Made by a program: the position numbers and the translations under genes
Shown: in pieces, positions 8,021 to 17,011 of the stretch
Numbering within the stretch: position 1 is the first letter of the stretch
How the letters are laid out: each line of letters starts with the position of its first letter
The notes under the pieces: model-generated
What the model saw: the letters and a program-made list of their open reading frames with translations, nothing else
What the model was told of the DNA's origin: nothing
Database searches by the model: none
Assembly: GCA_019240215.1 (NCBI GenBank)
Contig: JAFAYQ010000017.1
Location: 38,081-102,080 of the forward strand
Reading direction: 5' to 3'
Source: Actinomycetota bacterium
GTDB lineage: Bacteria > Actinomycetota > Actinomycetes > Streptosporangiales > Streptosporangiaceae
DNA: 64,000 nucleotides

Positions 8021-8244
8021 TGACAGCATCTGCTGTCGGTGGGGTGGCTGTCGGGCACTCCTGCACGGTTATGACAGCACCTGCTGTCGGCGGAGTGGGC
8101 TCGCAGGCGGCCCGCCGACGATGACAGCACCTGCTGTCGGCGAGGCTGGGTGCGGGGCAGGGCGGAGTGCGGGGCGGAGTGCGGGGCGGAGCGGAGTGGG
8201 GACTCAAAGCGGGCCCAGCCCGGCGATGACAGCATATGCTGTCA
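8021..8244. repeat. Four copies of a short palindrome, GACAGCA-NN-TGCTGTC
   Basis: Copies lie at 8022-8037 (spacer TC), 8073-8088 (CC), 8123-8138 (CC) and 8228-8243 (TA). The last extends to a perfect 18-base palindrome, TGACAGCATATGCTGTCA, at 8227-8244. Intervals are 51, 50 and 105 bases. Each is preceded by AT or GAT, and three are followed by GG. The first begins directly after the ligase stop. They occupy a convergent intergenic region, so RNA hairpins or a protein-binding array are more likely than promoter operators. Confidence 0.85.
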
Positions 8245-8383
8245 GCGGTCGGGGTTTCGAGGTGGGGTTCGGCTTGGCCGGGGTGGCGCCACCGGCGAGG
8301 TCGCGCCAGGGGGGCGGCCAGGTCCGGTGGGACTGATGGGCTTGGTGGGCGTGGCCCGCACTCCGGGCAGGCGGGTTAGTCCT

Positions 8384-8435
8384 TGATCGATGTACGTTTA
8401 CTACCCCTCTAGGGGGCCTAAACGTACATCGATCA
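8384..8435. repeat. Long perfect inverted repeat with nested hairpin
   Basis: TGATCGATGTACGTTTA (8384-8400) is the exact reverse complement of 8419-8435. Inside lies a second stem, CCCCT-CT-AGGGG, at 8404-8415. The arms are AT-rich relative to the surroundings. There is no T tract on either side. It could be a strong bidirectional terminator, a cruciform binding site or the relic of a mobile element. Confidence 0.8.
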
Positions 8436-8439
8436 TGGA

Positions 8440-8960
8440 AGTCGACCGAGGCTGCGGGGCCGGTGGGGCTGACGAGGGACGTGGGGCTGACGGGACCACC
8501 GGCCGTGGGAGTAGCGGGGCTGACGGGGATCGTGGTGGTCACGGGGTGGATGGGACTACCAGGGCTTTGTGGCCAATGTGGCTGGCTAGAGCTGCGGGAG
8601 TTCCGGGACCGGTGAGGTTGCTGGGTCCGCGAGCGACGGGTCCGGCGAGAGCCGCGGGTCCGATGGGGCTGCGGAGCGACGAGTCACGCGGGAGTCGAGG
8701 AGACCGTCGGCCGATGGGTCTGGCGGCTCTGGGGCTGCGGGGCTGGTGGACTGGCGCGTGCGAGAGGGAGGAGTCAGGCGGGGGCTGCGGGGCCGGTGGG
8801 ACTGGCAGGTCGGAGGCGGCGGAGCTGGTGGGACTGGCAGGTCCGAGGCGGCGGAGCTGGTGGGACTGGCGGGTCCGAGAGCGACCAGGCAGCGGAGCGG
8901 CGGAGCCGGTGGGACTGGCGGGTCCGGGGCGGGCGGTCAGGGGTGTGGCGCGACGAGGGC
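8440..8960. repeat. G-rich low-complexity intergenic region with about 32-base tandem repeats
   Basis: No gene is seen here. The + strand is strongly G-rich. At 8795-8858 two 32-base units run head to tail (beginning GGTGGGACTGGCAGGT), followed by partial copies beginning at 8859 and 8908. More degenerate GGGGCTG/GGTCCG motifs extend back to about 8450. Open frames exist on both strands only because stop codons are rare, and their translations are Gly/Arg/Trp-rich without domain character. Confidence 0.65.
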
Positions 8961-9023
8961 AGCGGGACCGGTACCGGGGCGGGGACCGGAGTACGGTCGG
9001 GGCTGGCCGGTCACGGGGGAAAA
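8961..9023 (-). repeat. Dispersed 3'-end element, copy A (downstream of relA)
   Basis: It contains GCGGGGACCGGAGTACGG (8979-8996) and GGCCGGTCACGG (9005-9016), both also present at 12341-12450 and 63223-63284. Read on the minus strand, it starts about 30 bases after the relA stop and can form a GACCGG...CCGGTC stem. A role as terminator or transcript-end structure is inferred from position. Confidence 0.7.
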
Positions 9024-9049
9024 TCGAGGACCGGGGACCGGGGAGCTGG

Positions 9050-11761
9050 CTAGTTGGTGACGCGGTAGACGTCGTAGACGCCGTCGATGGCGCGGACGGC
9101 CTTGAGGACGTGGCCGAGGTGCTTGGGGGCGCCCATCTCGAAGGTGAAGCGGCTGACGGCGACGCGGTCGCGGGTGGTGGTGACCGAGGCCGACAGGATG
9201 TTGACGTGCTGGTCCGAAAGGACGCGGGTCACGTCGGACAGCAGGCGGGTGCGGTCCAGCGCCTCGACCTGGATGGCGACCAGGAAGACCGAGTCGTCGG
9301 TCGGCTCCCAGTGGACGTCGACCAAGCGTTCGGGCTGGCTCTCGGCCAGGTGGATGAAGTTGACGCAGTCGGTGCGGTGCACCGAAACCCCGTTGCCGTG
9401 GGTGACGAAGCCACGGATCTCGTCGCCGGGGACAGGGGTGCAGCACTTGGACAGCCGGGCCCAGACGTCGGCGGCGCCCTCGACCACCACCCCGGAGCCG
9501 CCGGCGGAGTGCGGGCGGGCCTCGACCGTGGTCGGCACGGCCGCCTCGGCCATGTCCTCCTCGACCCCGGCCAGGCCGCCGAGCGAGCGGACCAGCCGTT
9601 CGACCACGGACTGGGCGCTGACCCGGCCCTCCCCAACCGCGGCGTAGAGCGAGGTCAGGTCGGTGTAGCGAAGGTCGTGGGCGATCGACAGCAGCGCGTC
9701 GGCGGTGGCCAGGCGCTGGACCGGGAGGTTCTGCTTGCGCATGGCCCGGGCGATCGAGTCCTTACCGGACTCGGCCGCGGCCTCGCGGCGCTCCTTGGAG
9801 AACCACTGGCGGATCTTGTTGCGGGCGCGGGCGCTCTTGACGAACTGCAGCCAGTCCCGGCTCGGCCCCGCCTCCTGAGCCTTGGAGGTGAAGATCTCGA
9901 CGGTGTCGCCGTTGTCGAGCGTGCTCTCGAGCGCGACCAGGCGGCCGTTGACGCGGGCGCCGATCGTGCGGTGGCCGACCTCGGTGTGGATCGCGTAGGC
10001 GAAGTCGACCGGGGTGGCGCCCTGGGGCAGCGCGATCACCTCGCCGCGCGGGGTGAACACGTACACCTCGGCGGCGGCCAGGTCGAAGCGCAGCGACTCG
10101 AGGAACTCGGCCGGGTCGGTGGCCTCTTTCTGCCAGTCCACCAGCTGGCGCAGCCAGGCCATGTCGGGACTGTTGCCGTCCTCCTTGACCCGGTTGCCGA
10201 AGAGCGACTCTTCCTTGTACTTCCAGTGCGCGGCCACCCCGTACTCGGACCGCTTGTGCATCGCCCAGGTGCGGATCTGCAGCTCAACCGGCTTGCCGCC
10301 GGGACCGATCACCGTGGTGTGCAGCGACTGGTACATGTTGAACTTCGGCATCGCGATGTAGTCCTTGAACCGGCCGGGGACCGGGTTCCAGCGCGCGTGA
10401 ATGGTGCCGAGGGCCGCGTAGCAGTCGCGGACCGAATCGACCAGGACCCGGATGCCGACCAGGTCGTAGATGTCGTCGAACCCGACGTTGCGGGCGATCA
10501 TCTTCTGGTAGATCGAGTAGTAGTGCTTGGGACGGCCGGTGACGGTGGAACGGATCTTGGCCTCGCGCAGGTCACCGGAGACGTGCTCGATGACCTCCTG
10601 CAGGAACACGTCCCGGCGCGGGGACCGCTCGGACACCAGCCGGGCGATCTCGTCGTAGCGCTTGGGGTACATGGTCGCGAAGGCCAGGTCCTCCAGCTCC
10701 CACTTGATCGTGTTCATGCCCAGCCGGTGGGCCAGCGGGGCGAAGATCTCCAGCGTCTCCCGCGACTTGCGCTCCTGCTTTTCGCGGGCCAGGTAGCGCA
10801 GGGTGCGCATGTTGTGCAGGCGGTCGGCCAGCTTGATGACCAGCACCCGGATGTCGCGGGACATGGCCACGACCATCTTGCGGACGGTCTCGGCCTCGGC
10901 GCTGGCGCCGTACTTGACCTTGTCCAGCTTGGTCACGCCGTCGACCAGGGCGGCGATGTCCTCGCCGAAGTCGCCGCGCAGCTCGGCCAGCGAGTACGGG
11001 GTGTCCTCGACGGTGTCGTGCAGCAGGGCGGCGCTGATCGTGTCGGTGTTCATGCCCAGCTCGGCCAGGATCGTCGCGACCGCCAGCGGATGGGTGATGT
11101 AGGGGTCGCCGCTCTTGCGCTTCTGGTTCCGGTGCCAGTAGGCGGCCACGTCATAGGACCGCTCGATCAGCCGCACGTCCGCCTTCGGGTGGGTGGCGCG
11201 GACGGTCTTGATCAGCGGTTCGAGGACCGGGTTCACCGTGGCCACGCGCTGCGCTCCCAGCCGGGCGAGGCGGCGGCGGACGCCCGCGCCGGACGCGGGA
11301 GTGGCGGAGCCGCCTGCGGAGGATGTGGCCCGGGGGCGCTTGGGCTCGGCGGGCTGGGGCTTCGGCCTCGGCTTGAGCTCGGGCTTCGGGTCTGGCTTGA
11401 GCTCGGGCTCGGGTTTGGCGGCAGCGGGCTTCGGGTCGGCCGGCGGGGAGGAGTCGGCGAGCTCGGCGGGCTGGGCGTCGGCGGGCTCGGCGGAGTCGGC
11501 GGGCTCGGAGCGAGCAGTCGTGGGGGTAGATGTGGCATTGGCGGCCTGGCTGGTCGGGCTGGTCTGCTGGGCGGGTGCGGGGGTGGGGCCGTCCGTCGCG
11601 GGTGCGGGGGCGTCCGTCGCGGGCACGGCCCGGCTAGGCACGTTACCGTTCGCGGCTGCCGGTTCGGCACTGGCCGCGCCCTGCGGCGCTTCTGTGCCGG
11701 GCGCGTCCGCCGGGGCGGCGCCGGTCTCGGTCGTGCTGGCTGATATCACCTCGCTGGCCAC
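9050..11761 (-). CDS. relA: Bifunctional (p)ppGpp synthetase/hydrolase
   Basis: The 903-residue RSH protein makes and degrades the stringent-response alarmone. A disordered Ala/Pro/Glu/Lys-rich extension of about 180 residues precedes the HD hydrolase domain ([18 protein letters not shown] near 245). The synthetase domain has YYSIYQKM, then [20 protein letters not shown] and [15 protein letters not shown] domain ([20 protein letters not shown]) and a C-terminal ACT domain follow. Length exceeds the usual 780-850 because of the N-terminal tail. GTG 11761 has AGGAG 5 bases upstream. It lies downstream of secD-secF-apt in the conserved order but is separated from apt by over 700 bases, so it probably has its own promoter. 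Confidence 0.96.
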   Translation of the reverse strand: MASEVISASTTETGAAPADAPGTEAPQGAASAEPAAANGNVPSRAVPATDAPAPATDGPTPAPAQQTSPTSQAANATSTPTTARSEPADSAEPADAQPAELADSSPPADPKPAAAKPEPELKPDPKPELKPRPKPQPAEPKRPRATSSAGGSATPASGAGVRRRLARLGAQRVATVNPVLEPLIKTVRATHPKADVRLIERSYDVAAYWHRNQKRKSGDPYITHPLAVATILAELGMNTDTISAALLHDTVEDTPYSLAELRGDFGEDIAALVDGVTKLDKVKYGASAEAETVRKMVVAMSRDIRVLVIKLADRLHNMRTLRYLAREKQERKSRETLEIFAPLAHRLGMNTIKWELEDLAFATMYPKRYDEIARLVSERSPRRDVFLQEVIEHVSGDLREAKIRSTVTGRPKHYYSIYQKMIARNVGFDDIYDLVGIRVLVDSVRDCYAALGTIHARWNPVPGRFKDYIAMPKFNMYQSLHTTVIGPGGKPVELQIRTWAMHKRSEYGVAAHWKYKEESLFGNRVKEDGNSPDMAWLRQLVDWQKEATDPAEFLESLRFDLAAAEVYVFTPRGEVIALPQGATPVDFAYAIHTEVGHRTIGARVNGRLVALESTLDNGDTVEIFTSKAQEAGPSRDWLQFVKSARARNKIRQWFSKERREAAAESGKDSIARAMRKQNLPVQRLATADALLSIAHDLRYTDLTSLYAAVGEGRVSAQSVVERLVRSLGGLAGVEEDMAEAAVPTTVEARPHSAGGSGVVVEGAADVWARLSKCCTPVPGDEIRGFVTHGNGVSVHRTDCVNFIHLAESQPERLVDVHWEPTDDSVFLVAIQVEALDRTRLLSDVTRVLSDQHVNILSASVTTTRDRVAVSRFTFEMGAPKHLGHVLKAVRAIDGVYDVYRVTN

Positions 11762-12007
11762 TCGCGCTCCTGTCTGCTGCCGTTAACTAAGTCTACCGGC
11801 GCGCGTTTACAAAGGTGGCAGGCCTGCGAGGTCGGACGGTGTGCGACGTGGTGGTGCCGGACAGTGCGCGTGGTGACGGGGTGGGCGGAGCGGGAAGCGG
11901 GCTTTTCGGGGCGGAAGGGGGTGGTAGGGCTGGCGTGGCCGGGGGGACGAAGGCGCGAGGGACGAAGGCGCGAGGGCGCGAGGGGCTGGCGGGGTGCCCG
12001 GCGGTTC

Positions 12008-12045
12008 GGGAAGGCTTTTGTGCACATGCTGCATAAAAGTCTTCC
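12008..12045. repeat. Hairpin in the apt-relA spacer
   Basis: GGGAAGGCTTTT (12008-12019) pairs with AAAAGTCTTCCC (12034-12045) with one mismatch. The 14-base loop contains the palindrome GTGCAC. It is AT-rich at its core and stands out from the G-rich surroundings. It lies about 250 bases upstream of relA and 440 bases downstream of apt; the function is unknown. Confidence 0.6.
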
Positions 12046-12246
12046 CTAATCGGGAGAGCTGGTGCTGATGTGGCGCGGGTGGAGTGTGGGGCCGGTGCCG
12101 GCGGCTGGCGGCTGGGCGGGAACGCTTTTGGACAGCTAGAGGGCGAGTGACGTGCGGGATGCGAGTTGGCGCGCCAGCGCAAGGTGACTTTGCTGCCCAA
12201 CTCTCCGGCTCCCGAAGCGTGTGTGAGGCGTGTGGCCTATGTGGCT

Positions 12247-12300
12247 CGCGGGGGTCTGGCCCGGGGCGCGGGGGTCTGGCCCGGGGCGCGGGGGTCTGGC
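12247..12300. repeat. 20-base tandem repeat
   Basis: The unit GCGGGGGTCTGGCCCGGGGC recurs at exactly 20-base spacing for nearly three copies before diverging at 12301. It is a non-coding microsatellite-like expansion. Confidence 0.8.
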
Positions 12301-12340
12301 CGGACGGCTGGGCGGGCTCTCAGGCGAGTGCCGCGAGGAG

Positions 12341-12450
12341 AGCGGGACCGGCGACAGCGCGGGGACCGGAGTACGGCGGGGTGCCCGGAGCGGACCGGGA
12401 CCGGAGCGGGGAGCGGAGTACGGCGGGGTGGTGGCCGGTCACGGGGGAAA
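12341..12450 (-). repeat. Dispersed 3'-end element, copy B (downstream of apt)
   Basis: It carries GCGGGGACCGGAGTACGG (12359-12376) and GGCCGGTCACGG (12433-12444). The GGAGTACGGCGGGGTG segment is duplicated inside, making this copy longer than the other two. On the minus strand it begins about 40 bases after the apt stop. Confidence 0.7.
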
Positions 12451-12488
12451 GGCGCGAAGGGACACTGGCAGCGCCGGTGCGGGCGGGG

Positions 12489-13034
12489 TCAGACGGTGAG
12501 GAGGGCGGTGAAGGGGATGTCGTTGAGCTTGGCGCGGCCGTTGAGGAAGGAGAGCTCGAGGAGGACAGCGATGCCGACTACTTCGGCGCCGGCTCGGCGG
12601 ACGAGGTCGGCGCTGGCCAGGGCGGTACCGCCGGTGGCGAGGACGTCGTCGACGATCAGGACCTGGTCGCCGGGGTTGAAGGCGTCGGTGTGGACCTCGA
12701 TGGTGGCGGTGCCGTACTCGAGCTGGTAATCCTCGCGGTAGGTCTTGGCCGGCAGCTTGCCCGCCTTCCGGACGGGGACGAAGCCGCAGCCGAGGCGGGT
12801 GGCGACCGGGGCGGCGAGGATGAAGCCGCGGGCCTCGATGCCGGCCACCTTGTCGATCGGGCCGTGGCCGGCCGCCAGCGCGCCGATGACGGCGGCGAAG
12901 GCCGGGCCGTCGGCCAGTAGTGGAGTGATGTCCTTGAAGGAGATACCCGGCTCGGGGAAGTCGGGGACGTCCCGGATGTGGCTCTTGATCAGGTCGTCCA
13001 GGGAGCTGTCGCGCTCGGTGGGCTGGTCGGCCAC
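12489..13034 (-). CDS. apt: Adenine phosphoribosyltransferase
   Basis: The 181-residue protein salvages adenine with PRPP to give AMP. The PRPP-binding loop VLIVDDVLATGGTA is at about residues 125-138; FPEPGISFKDITPLL, AGIEARGFILAAPVA and VPVRKAGKLPAKT are typical Apt segments. Length is normal. The ATG at 13034 follows the secF stop by only 4 bases, so translation is probably coupled, as in the conserved secD-secF-apt-relA cluster. A dispersed repeat element lies just 3'. Confidence 0.95.
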   Translation of the reverse strand: MADQPTERDSSLDDLIKSHIRDVPDFPEPGISFKDITPLLADGPAFAAVIGALAAGHGPIDKVAGIEARGFILAAPVATRLGCGFVPVRKAGKLPAKTYREDYQLEYGTATIEVHTDAFNPGDQVLIVDDVLATGGTALASADLVRRAGAEVVGIAVLLELSFLNGRAKLNDIPFTALLTV

Positions 13035-13038
13035 GGAG

Positions 13039-14325
13039 TTACCGCCGCTTCTTCCGGTTGGCTGAGGAGCGCCGCTGGGCGGCGGTACTGCGCCGGGGCT
13101 GCTGCCGGGACACCGAGCGGGTGCCGTCGGCGCCCCGGGTCGGGCTCCGGGTGGTGATGGTGGGCGGGCTCTCGGGCTCGGCGGGCCCGTTGTCCGGCTC
13201 GGCCATTTCCGGGCCGGCGGGCTCGTCGTAATCAGCCAGCTCGTCGTCGGCGTCGGTCGCCTCGTCGGCGGGCGAGGCCGCGGTGGTGCCGGCGCCGACC
13301 GTCGCCCCGGCCCGGGCCGCCCGGCTGGCCGCCCGCGGGCTGTTGGCGCGGGCCGCTGCCCGGGCCGCCAGCTGCTTCATCCTGGGCTCGCGTTCCTTGA
13401 GATCGGCCAGCACCGGGGTGGCGATGAAGATCGAGGAGTAGGTGCCGGACAGCATGCCGACGAACAGCACCAGGGCCAGGTCGGACAGCTCGCCCGGGGG
13501 CAGCAGGACGGTGCTGGCGATCAGGATCGCGGTCACCGGCAGCAGCGCGATCAGCGAGGTGTTGATCGACCGGACCAGGGTCTGGTTCAGGGCCAGGTTG
13601 GCCGCCTCGCTGTAGCTGCGGAAGCTGGTGCGCTGGTTGCCGCCCGCGGTCAGGCCGGCGGTATTCTCCCGGACCTTGTCGAACACCACCACCGTGTCGT
13701 ACAGCGAGTAACCGAGGATCGTGAGCAGGCCGGTGATGGTGGCCGGGCTGACCTGGAACCCGGCCAGTGCGTAGACGCCGACCGTGATCACGATGTCGTG
13801 CAGCAGCGCGACGAAGGCGGCCGTCGCCATCTTCCACTCGAACGCGATCGACAGGTAGAGCACGATCACGATCAGGAACGCGATCAGCGCCTCGAACGCC
13901 TTGGAGGAGATCTGGCTGCCCCAGGTGGGGCCGACGAAGTCGGTGCTGACCTGGTTCTGGCTGATGTTCAGCTCTTTGGCCAGCGAGTTCTGGACGTTCT
14001 GGGCCTGGCCGATGGTCAGCGGGGCGGTCTGGGCCTGCCAGTCGGCCCCGCTGCCGACGCCGGCCTTCTGCACGTCGGCCGCGCCGCCGCCGCCGTCGGT
14101 CACGGCCTTCTGGACCTGGCTGACGGTGGCGTTGGGGGCCTTGACGGTGAAGATCGAGCCGCCCTTGAAGTCCACGCTGAAGTTCAGGCCGCGGACCGCC
14201 AGCGCCACGATCGCGATGACCACGATGCAGCCGGAGATCGTGTACCAGAGCTTCTGACGGCCGACGAAGTTGATCGACACGTCGCCCCGGTACAGCCGGC
14301 CACCGAGGTCTCCCAGGCGGGACAT
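13039..14325 (-). CDS. secF: Protein translocase subunit SecF
   Basis: The 428-residue membrane protein works with SecD in proton-driven late stages of protein export. It has an N-terminal transmembrane segment, the SecF motif NFSVDFKGGSIF, a periplasmic-type domain and five further membrane segments, including YSLYDTVVVFDKVREN and SIFIATPVL. The last 110 residues are a disordered charged tail of Ala/Pro/Asp/Glu ending in Arg/Lys. A good ribosome site, GGGAGGT, lies in the end of secD, and the start is 1 base after the secD stop, indicating translational coupling. Confidence 0.95.
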   Translation of the reverse strand: MSRLGDLGGRLYRGDVSINFVGRQKLWYTISGCIVVIAIVALAVRGLNFSVDFKGGSIFTVKAPNATVSQVQKAVTDGGGGAADVQKAGVGSGADWQAQTAPLTIGQAQNVQNSLAKELNISQNQVSTDFVGPTWGSQISSKAFEALIAFLIVIVLYLSIAFEWKMATAAFVALLHDIVITVGVYALAGFQVSPATITGLLTILGYSLYDTVVVFDKVRENTAGLTAGGNQRTSFRSYSEAANLALNQTLVRSINTSLIALLPVTAILIASTVLLPPGELSDLALVLFVGMLSGTYSSIFIATPVLADLKEREPRMKQLAARAAARANSPRAASRAARAGATVGAGTTAASPADEATDADDELADYDEPAGPEMAEPDNGPAEPESPPTITTRSPTRGADGTRSVSRQQPRRSTAAQRRSSANRKKRR

Positions 14326-14326
14326 C

Positions 14327-16234
14327 TCATACCTCCCTTGAGGTGGTCCGCGAGGTGCGCCCGGCGCCGCTGGTGCGGCCGGCCCGGCCGGTGGAGCCGG
14401 TGGTGCGCTGGGTCCGCCGGGGCAGGCCCGATCGCCACGGGGCGCGAGCCCCGAGCCGGGCGGCGTCCAGCCCGGACCACTTGTGACCCTGGCCGTAGAA
14501 CCGGGTCCGGGCGAGCAGGGTCACCGTCGGCTTGGTGAACAGGAACACCACCACCACGTCGATCAGGGTGGTCAGGCCGAGGGTGTAGGCGAAGCCCTTC
14601 ACGTCCCCGACCGAGAAGATGTACAGCAGCAGCGCGGCCAGGAACGAGACCGTGTCGGAGACCAGGATCGTGCGCCGGGCCCGCCGCCAGCCGCTCTCGA
14701 CCGCGGCCCGCAGCGACCGGCCCTCCCGCACCTCGTCCCGCAATCGTTCGAAGAACACCACGAACGAGTCGGCGGTGATGCCGATGGCCACGATCAGGCC
14801 GGCGATGCCGGTCAGCGACAGCGTGAAGCTCTGGTACTTGCTGAGCAGCACCACCGCCAGGTAACCCAGCAGTGCGGCGATGGCCAGGCTGGAGATCGAC
14901 ACCAGGCCCAGGCCCCGGTAGTACAGGAACGAGTAGATGACCACCAGGATCAGGCCGATGGCGCCCGCGATCAGGCCGGTGTCGAGCTGGTTCTTGCCCA
15001 GGGAGGCGCTGACCGTGGTGGTGTTGACGACCTTGAACGTCAGCGGCAGCGCACCGTACTTGAGCTGGCTGGCCAGGGTGTTGGCGGCGGTCTCGCCGCC
15101 GATGTTGGTGATCTGGATCTGGCCGCCGGGGATGGCCTCGGTGGTCTGCGGGGCGGTGACCACGTTCCCGTCCAGCACGATCGCGGTCTGGTCGAGCACC
15201 GCGTCGTCGGAGTTGGTGGACACGTTCGGGTAGTACTTGCTGGCCTGGGTGCTGGTCAGGTTCTTGAAGGCGTTGGCGGCCCTGGAGTTGACCGAGATGT
15301 TGACGACCCACTGGTTGCTGGTGGTGTCGATCCCGGCCGACTCGCCGGTCACGTCGGTGCCGAGGATGACCGCCTTGTCCAGCACGTACTTGATGTTGGG
15401 GGCGCCCGTGGTGCTGCCGGGGCCGCAGGCCACGGTCTGGGTGTTGGGGTCGTCCCACTGCTGCTCGGTGTAAGGCAGCTTGGTCTTCCAGGTGTTGAGG
15501 TTGCTGCAGTCCAGCTTGTTGAACAGCTTCATGGTGGCCGCGTTGACCGCCGACGGGTTGCCGGCCGTGGTGGCGGCGGCCGAGCCGGTCGCGCTGGGGC
15601 TGGGCGACGCCGACGTCGCCGGCGTGGCCTTGGCGGTGCCGCTGGCCGACGGGCTGGCGGTGCCGCCCGCCTGAGCCGACGGGCTCGGGGTGGCGGCCGC
15701 GTGCTCGATGTAGGCCTTGGTGCTGGCCGACGGCGACGCCTTGACCTTGGTCTTGGCGGTGCTGCTGGCCGACGGGCTGGCGCTGGGCGTCGCGCTGGCC
15801 GACGGACTGGTCGTCGCGGTCGCCGTGCCCTCGAGCAGGACGGCCCGGAACCGCAGCTGGGCGGTGGTGTCCACGTTGTTGATGAGCTGCTTCGAACCCT
15901 GGCCGGGGGCGGTCACCTGGATGTCGGTGGCGCCCTCCTGCTGCACGCTGACGCCGGTGCTGCCGGAGGCGTTCACCCGGTTGTTGATGATCGCCACGGC
16001 CTGGGTCATCAGGTCCGACGGCGGGTTCTTGCCCCCCTTGAGGGTCACCGCCCGCAGGGTGGCCTGAGTACCGCTGGACAGGTCGAGCCCCAGCGCGACC
16101 TTGAAGTCTTTGTGCCACTGGCCGGGGCTGCCGATGTTCGGGCCGATGATGCCGAGCAACATGACCACGATCAGCACGGCCAGCAGCACGAGCGCGCGCC
16201 CGGGTTTCGAGCCGGTGTTCCTTGGCGGAGCCAC
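14327..16234 (-). CDS. secD: Protein translocase subunit SecD
   Basis: The 635-residue membrane protein is the partner of SecF. It has an N-terminal membrane segment, then LGLDLSSGTQATLRAV, close to the SecD LGLDLxGG motif. A P1 domain is interrupted by a roughly 100-residue Ala/Ser/Thr/Lys-rich insert (about residues 140-230). C-terminal membrane segments include GIAGLIVAIGITADSFVVFF and FTKPTVTLLAR. Low-complexity inserts at this place are common in actinobacterial SecD. GTG 16234 is preceded by AGGACA. It is the middle of the yajC-secD-secF-apt operon. Confidence 0.95.
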   Translation of the reverse strand: MAPPRNTGSKPGRALVLLAVLIVVMLLGIIGPNIGSPGQWHKDFKVALGLDLSSGTQATLRAVTLKGGKNPPSDLMTQAVAIINNRVNASGSTGVSVQQEGATDIQVTAPGQGSKQLINNVDTTAQLRFRAVLLEGTATATTSPSASATPSASPSASSTAKTKVKASPSASTKAYIEHAAATPSPSAQAGGTASPSASGTAKATPATSASPSPSATGSAAATTAGNPSAVNAATMKLFNKLDCSNLNTWKTKLPYTEQQWDDPNTQTVACGPGSTTGAPNIKYVLDKAVILGTDVTGESAGIDTTSNQWVVNISVNSRAANAFKNLTSTQASKYYPNVSTNSDDAVLDQTAIVLDGNVVTAPQTTEAIPGGQIQITNIGGETAANTLASQLKYGALPLTFKVVNTTTVSASLGKNQLDTGLIAGAIGLILVVIYSFLYYRGLGLVSISSLAIAALLGYLAVVLLSKYQSFTLSLTGIAGLIVAIGITADSFVVFFERLRDEVREGRSLRAAVESGWRRARRTILVSDTVSFLAALLLYIFSVGDVKGFAYTLGLTTLIDVVVVFLFTKPTVTLLARTRFYGQGHKWSGLDAARLGARAPWRSGLPRRTQRTTGSTGRAGRTSGAGRTSRTTSREV

Positions 16235-16283
16235 TTGTCCTGTTGTCCCTCAGTCGTTCCCTACGGGGCGGTGGTGGTACCCG

Positions 16284-16781
16284 TCAGTCCTTGACCCTGT
16301 CGGCCTGGCCGTTGATGGTCAGGTCGTCGCCGTAGCTGGCGGCCGGGACCGGGGCCTCGCCGGCTTCCTCGTGCTCCTCGTGGGCTTCGTCCTCGAGGTG
16401 CTCGTCGTGGTCGGCGGTCTCGTCGTCCTCGCCGATCCCGTCTTCGCCGGTCTCTTCCTCGCCGGTCTCGTCGACCGTGCCGACGTCGCCCAGGACCTCC
16501 ATGATCGCGCGCTTCATGTAGCGCACCTCGACGTCCGGCGCGACCTCGAGGATCACGTCGTCACCGTCCACCGCGACCACGGTGGCGTACATGCCGGCCG
16601 TGGTGCGGACCCGGGTACCCGGCTGAACCGAGCTCTGCTGCTGCTGGGCCCGCTGCTGACGCTTCCGTCCCGGCCGCATGACCAGGAAGTACATCGCCGC
16701 GATGATAATGATGATGAAGATGATGAACGTGGAACTGCCGCCCGACGACGTGGCCGCGGCGGCGCTCGCAATGTTCCCCAT
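16284..16781 (-). CDS. yajC: Preprotein translocase subunit YajC
   Basis: This 165-residue accessory protein of the SecDF complex has one N-terminal transmembrane segment (about residues 17-37, rich in Ile). A basic stretch and the YajC core follow (VQPGTRVRTTAGMYATVVAV...VILEVAPDVEVRYMKRAI). The last 65 residues are an acidic Glu/Asp/His-rich tail absent from the short E. coli protein. ATG 16781 is chosen with AAAGG upstream; an in-frame GTG at 16793 would sit directly on that site. It is followed by secD 49 bases on. Confidence 0.92.
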   Translation of the reverse strand: MGNIASAAAATSSGGSSTFIIFIIIIIAAMYFLVMRPGRKRQQRAQQQQSSVQPGTRVRTTAGMYATVVAVDGDDVILEVAPDVEVRYMKRAIMEVLGDVGTVDETGEEETGEDGIGEDDETADHDEHLEDEAHEEHEEAGEAPVPAASYGDDLTINGQADRVKD

Positions 16782-17011
16782 GAGCCGGGGCACCTTTCCG
16801 ATTGGGTTCAGCGGGTTGGCCAGGCCAGGTCCCGTAGGGACCGGGCGGACCCGGATCGCGCACTAGGCGACGACCAGTGGCCAACTGCCGCAGTGTAGCG
16901 ACCCGCCGGCCATCCACGAACAGGCTACGACGTTCGCGCCGTGATCGTGACCGCACGGACATCTAGATTTGGGTCGCTTGGCTGGGGGGTGGCGGCCCGC
17001 GGGCCCTAGCC

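Larger units (their letters stand above)
11762..12488. other. 727-base intergenic region between apt and relA
   Basis: No convincing gene is present. It holds the relA leader, a 12-base-arm hairpin (12008-12045), 20-base tandem repeats (12247-12300) and a copy of the dispersed 3'-end element (12341-12450). The + strand is again G-rich and low in complexity, so frames stay open on several phases. Translations are Arg/Gly/Ala-rich and unlike any family. Confidence 0.6.

Noticed and set aside
8021..8244. Possible CRISPR array
   Set aside because: Repeat cores are only 16-22 bases, spacing is uneven at the last copy, spacers are GC-rich local sequence, and no cas genes are present.
8390..11743. 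1117-residue open frame on the + strand opposite relA
   Set aside because: It is a high-GC mirror frame: the relA product on the other strand has all expected domains, while this translation is Gly/Arg/Asp/His-rich with no family likeness.
12084..12920. Possible 278-residue gene overlapping apt
   Set aside because: It runs from a repeat-rich spacer into the antisense of apt; composition is low-complexity.
14483..16294. 603-residue open frame opposite secD
   Set aside because: Mirror frame of secD; composition is Arg/Gly/His-biased and no start site or domain is convincing.
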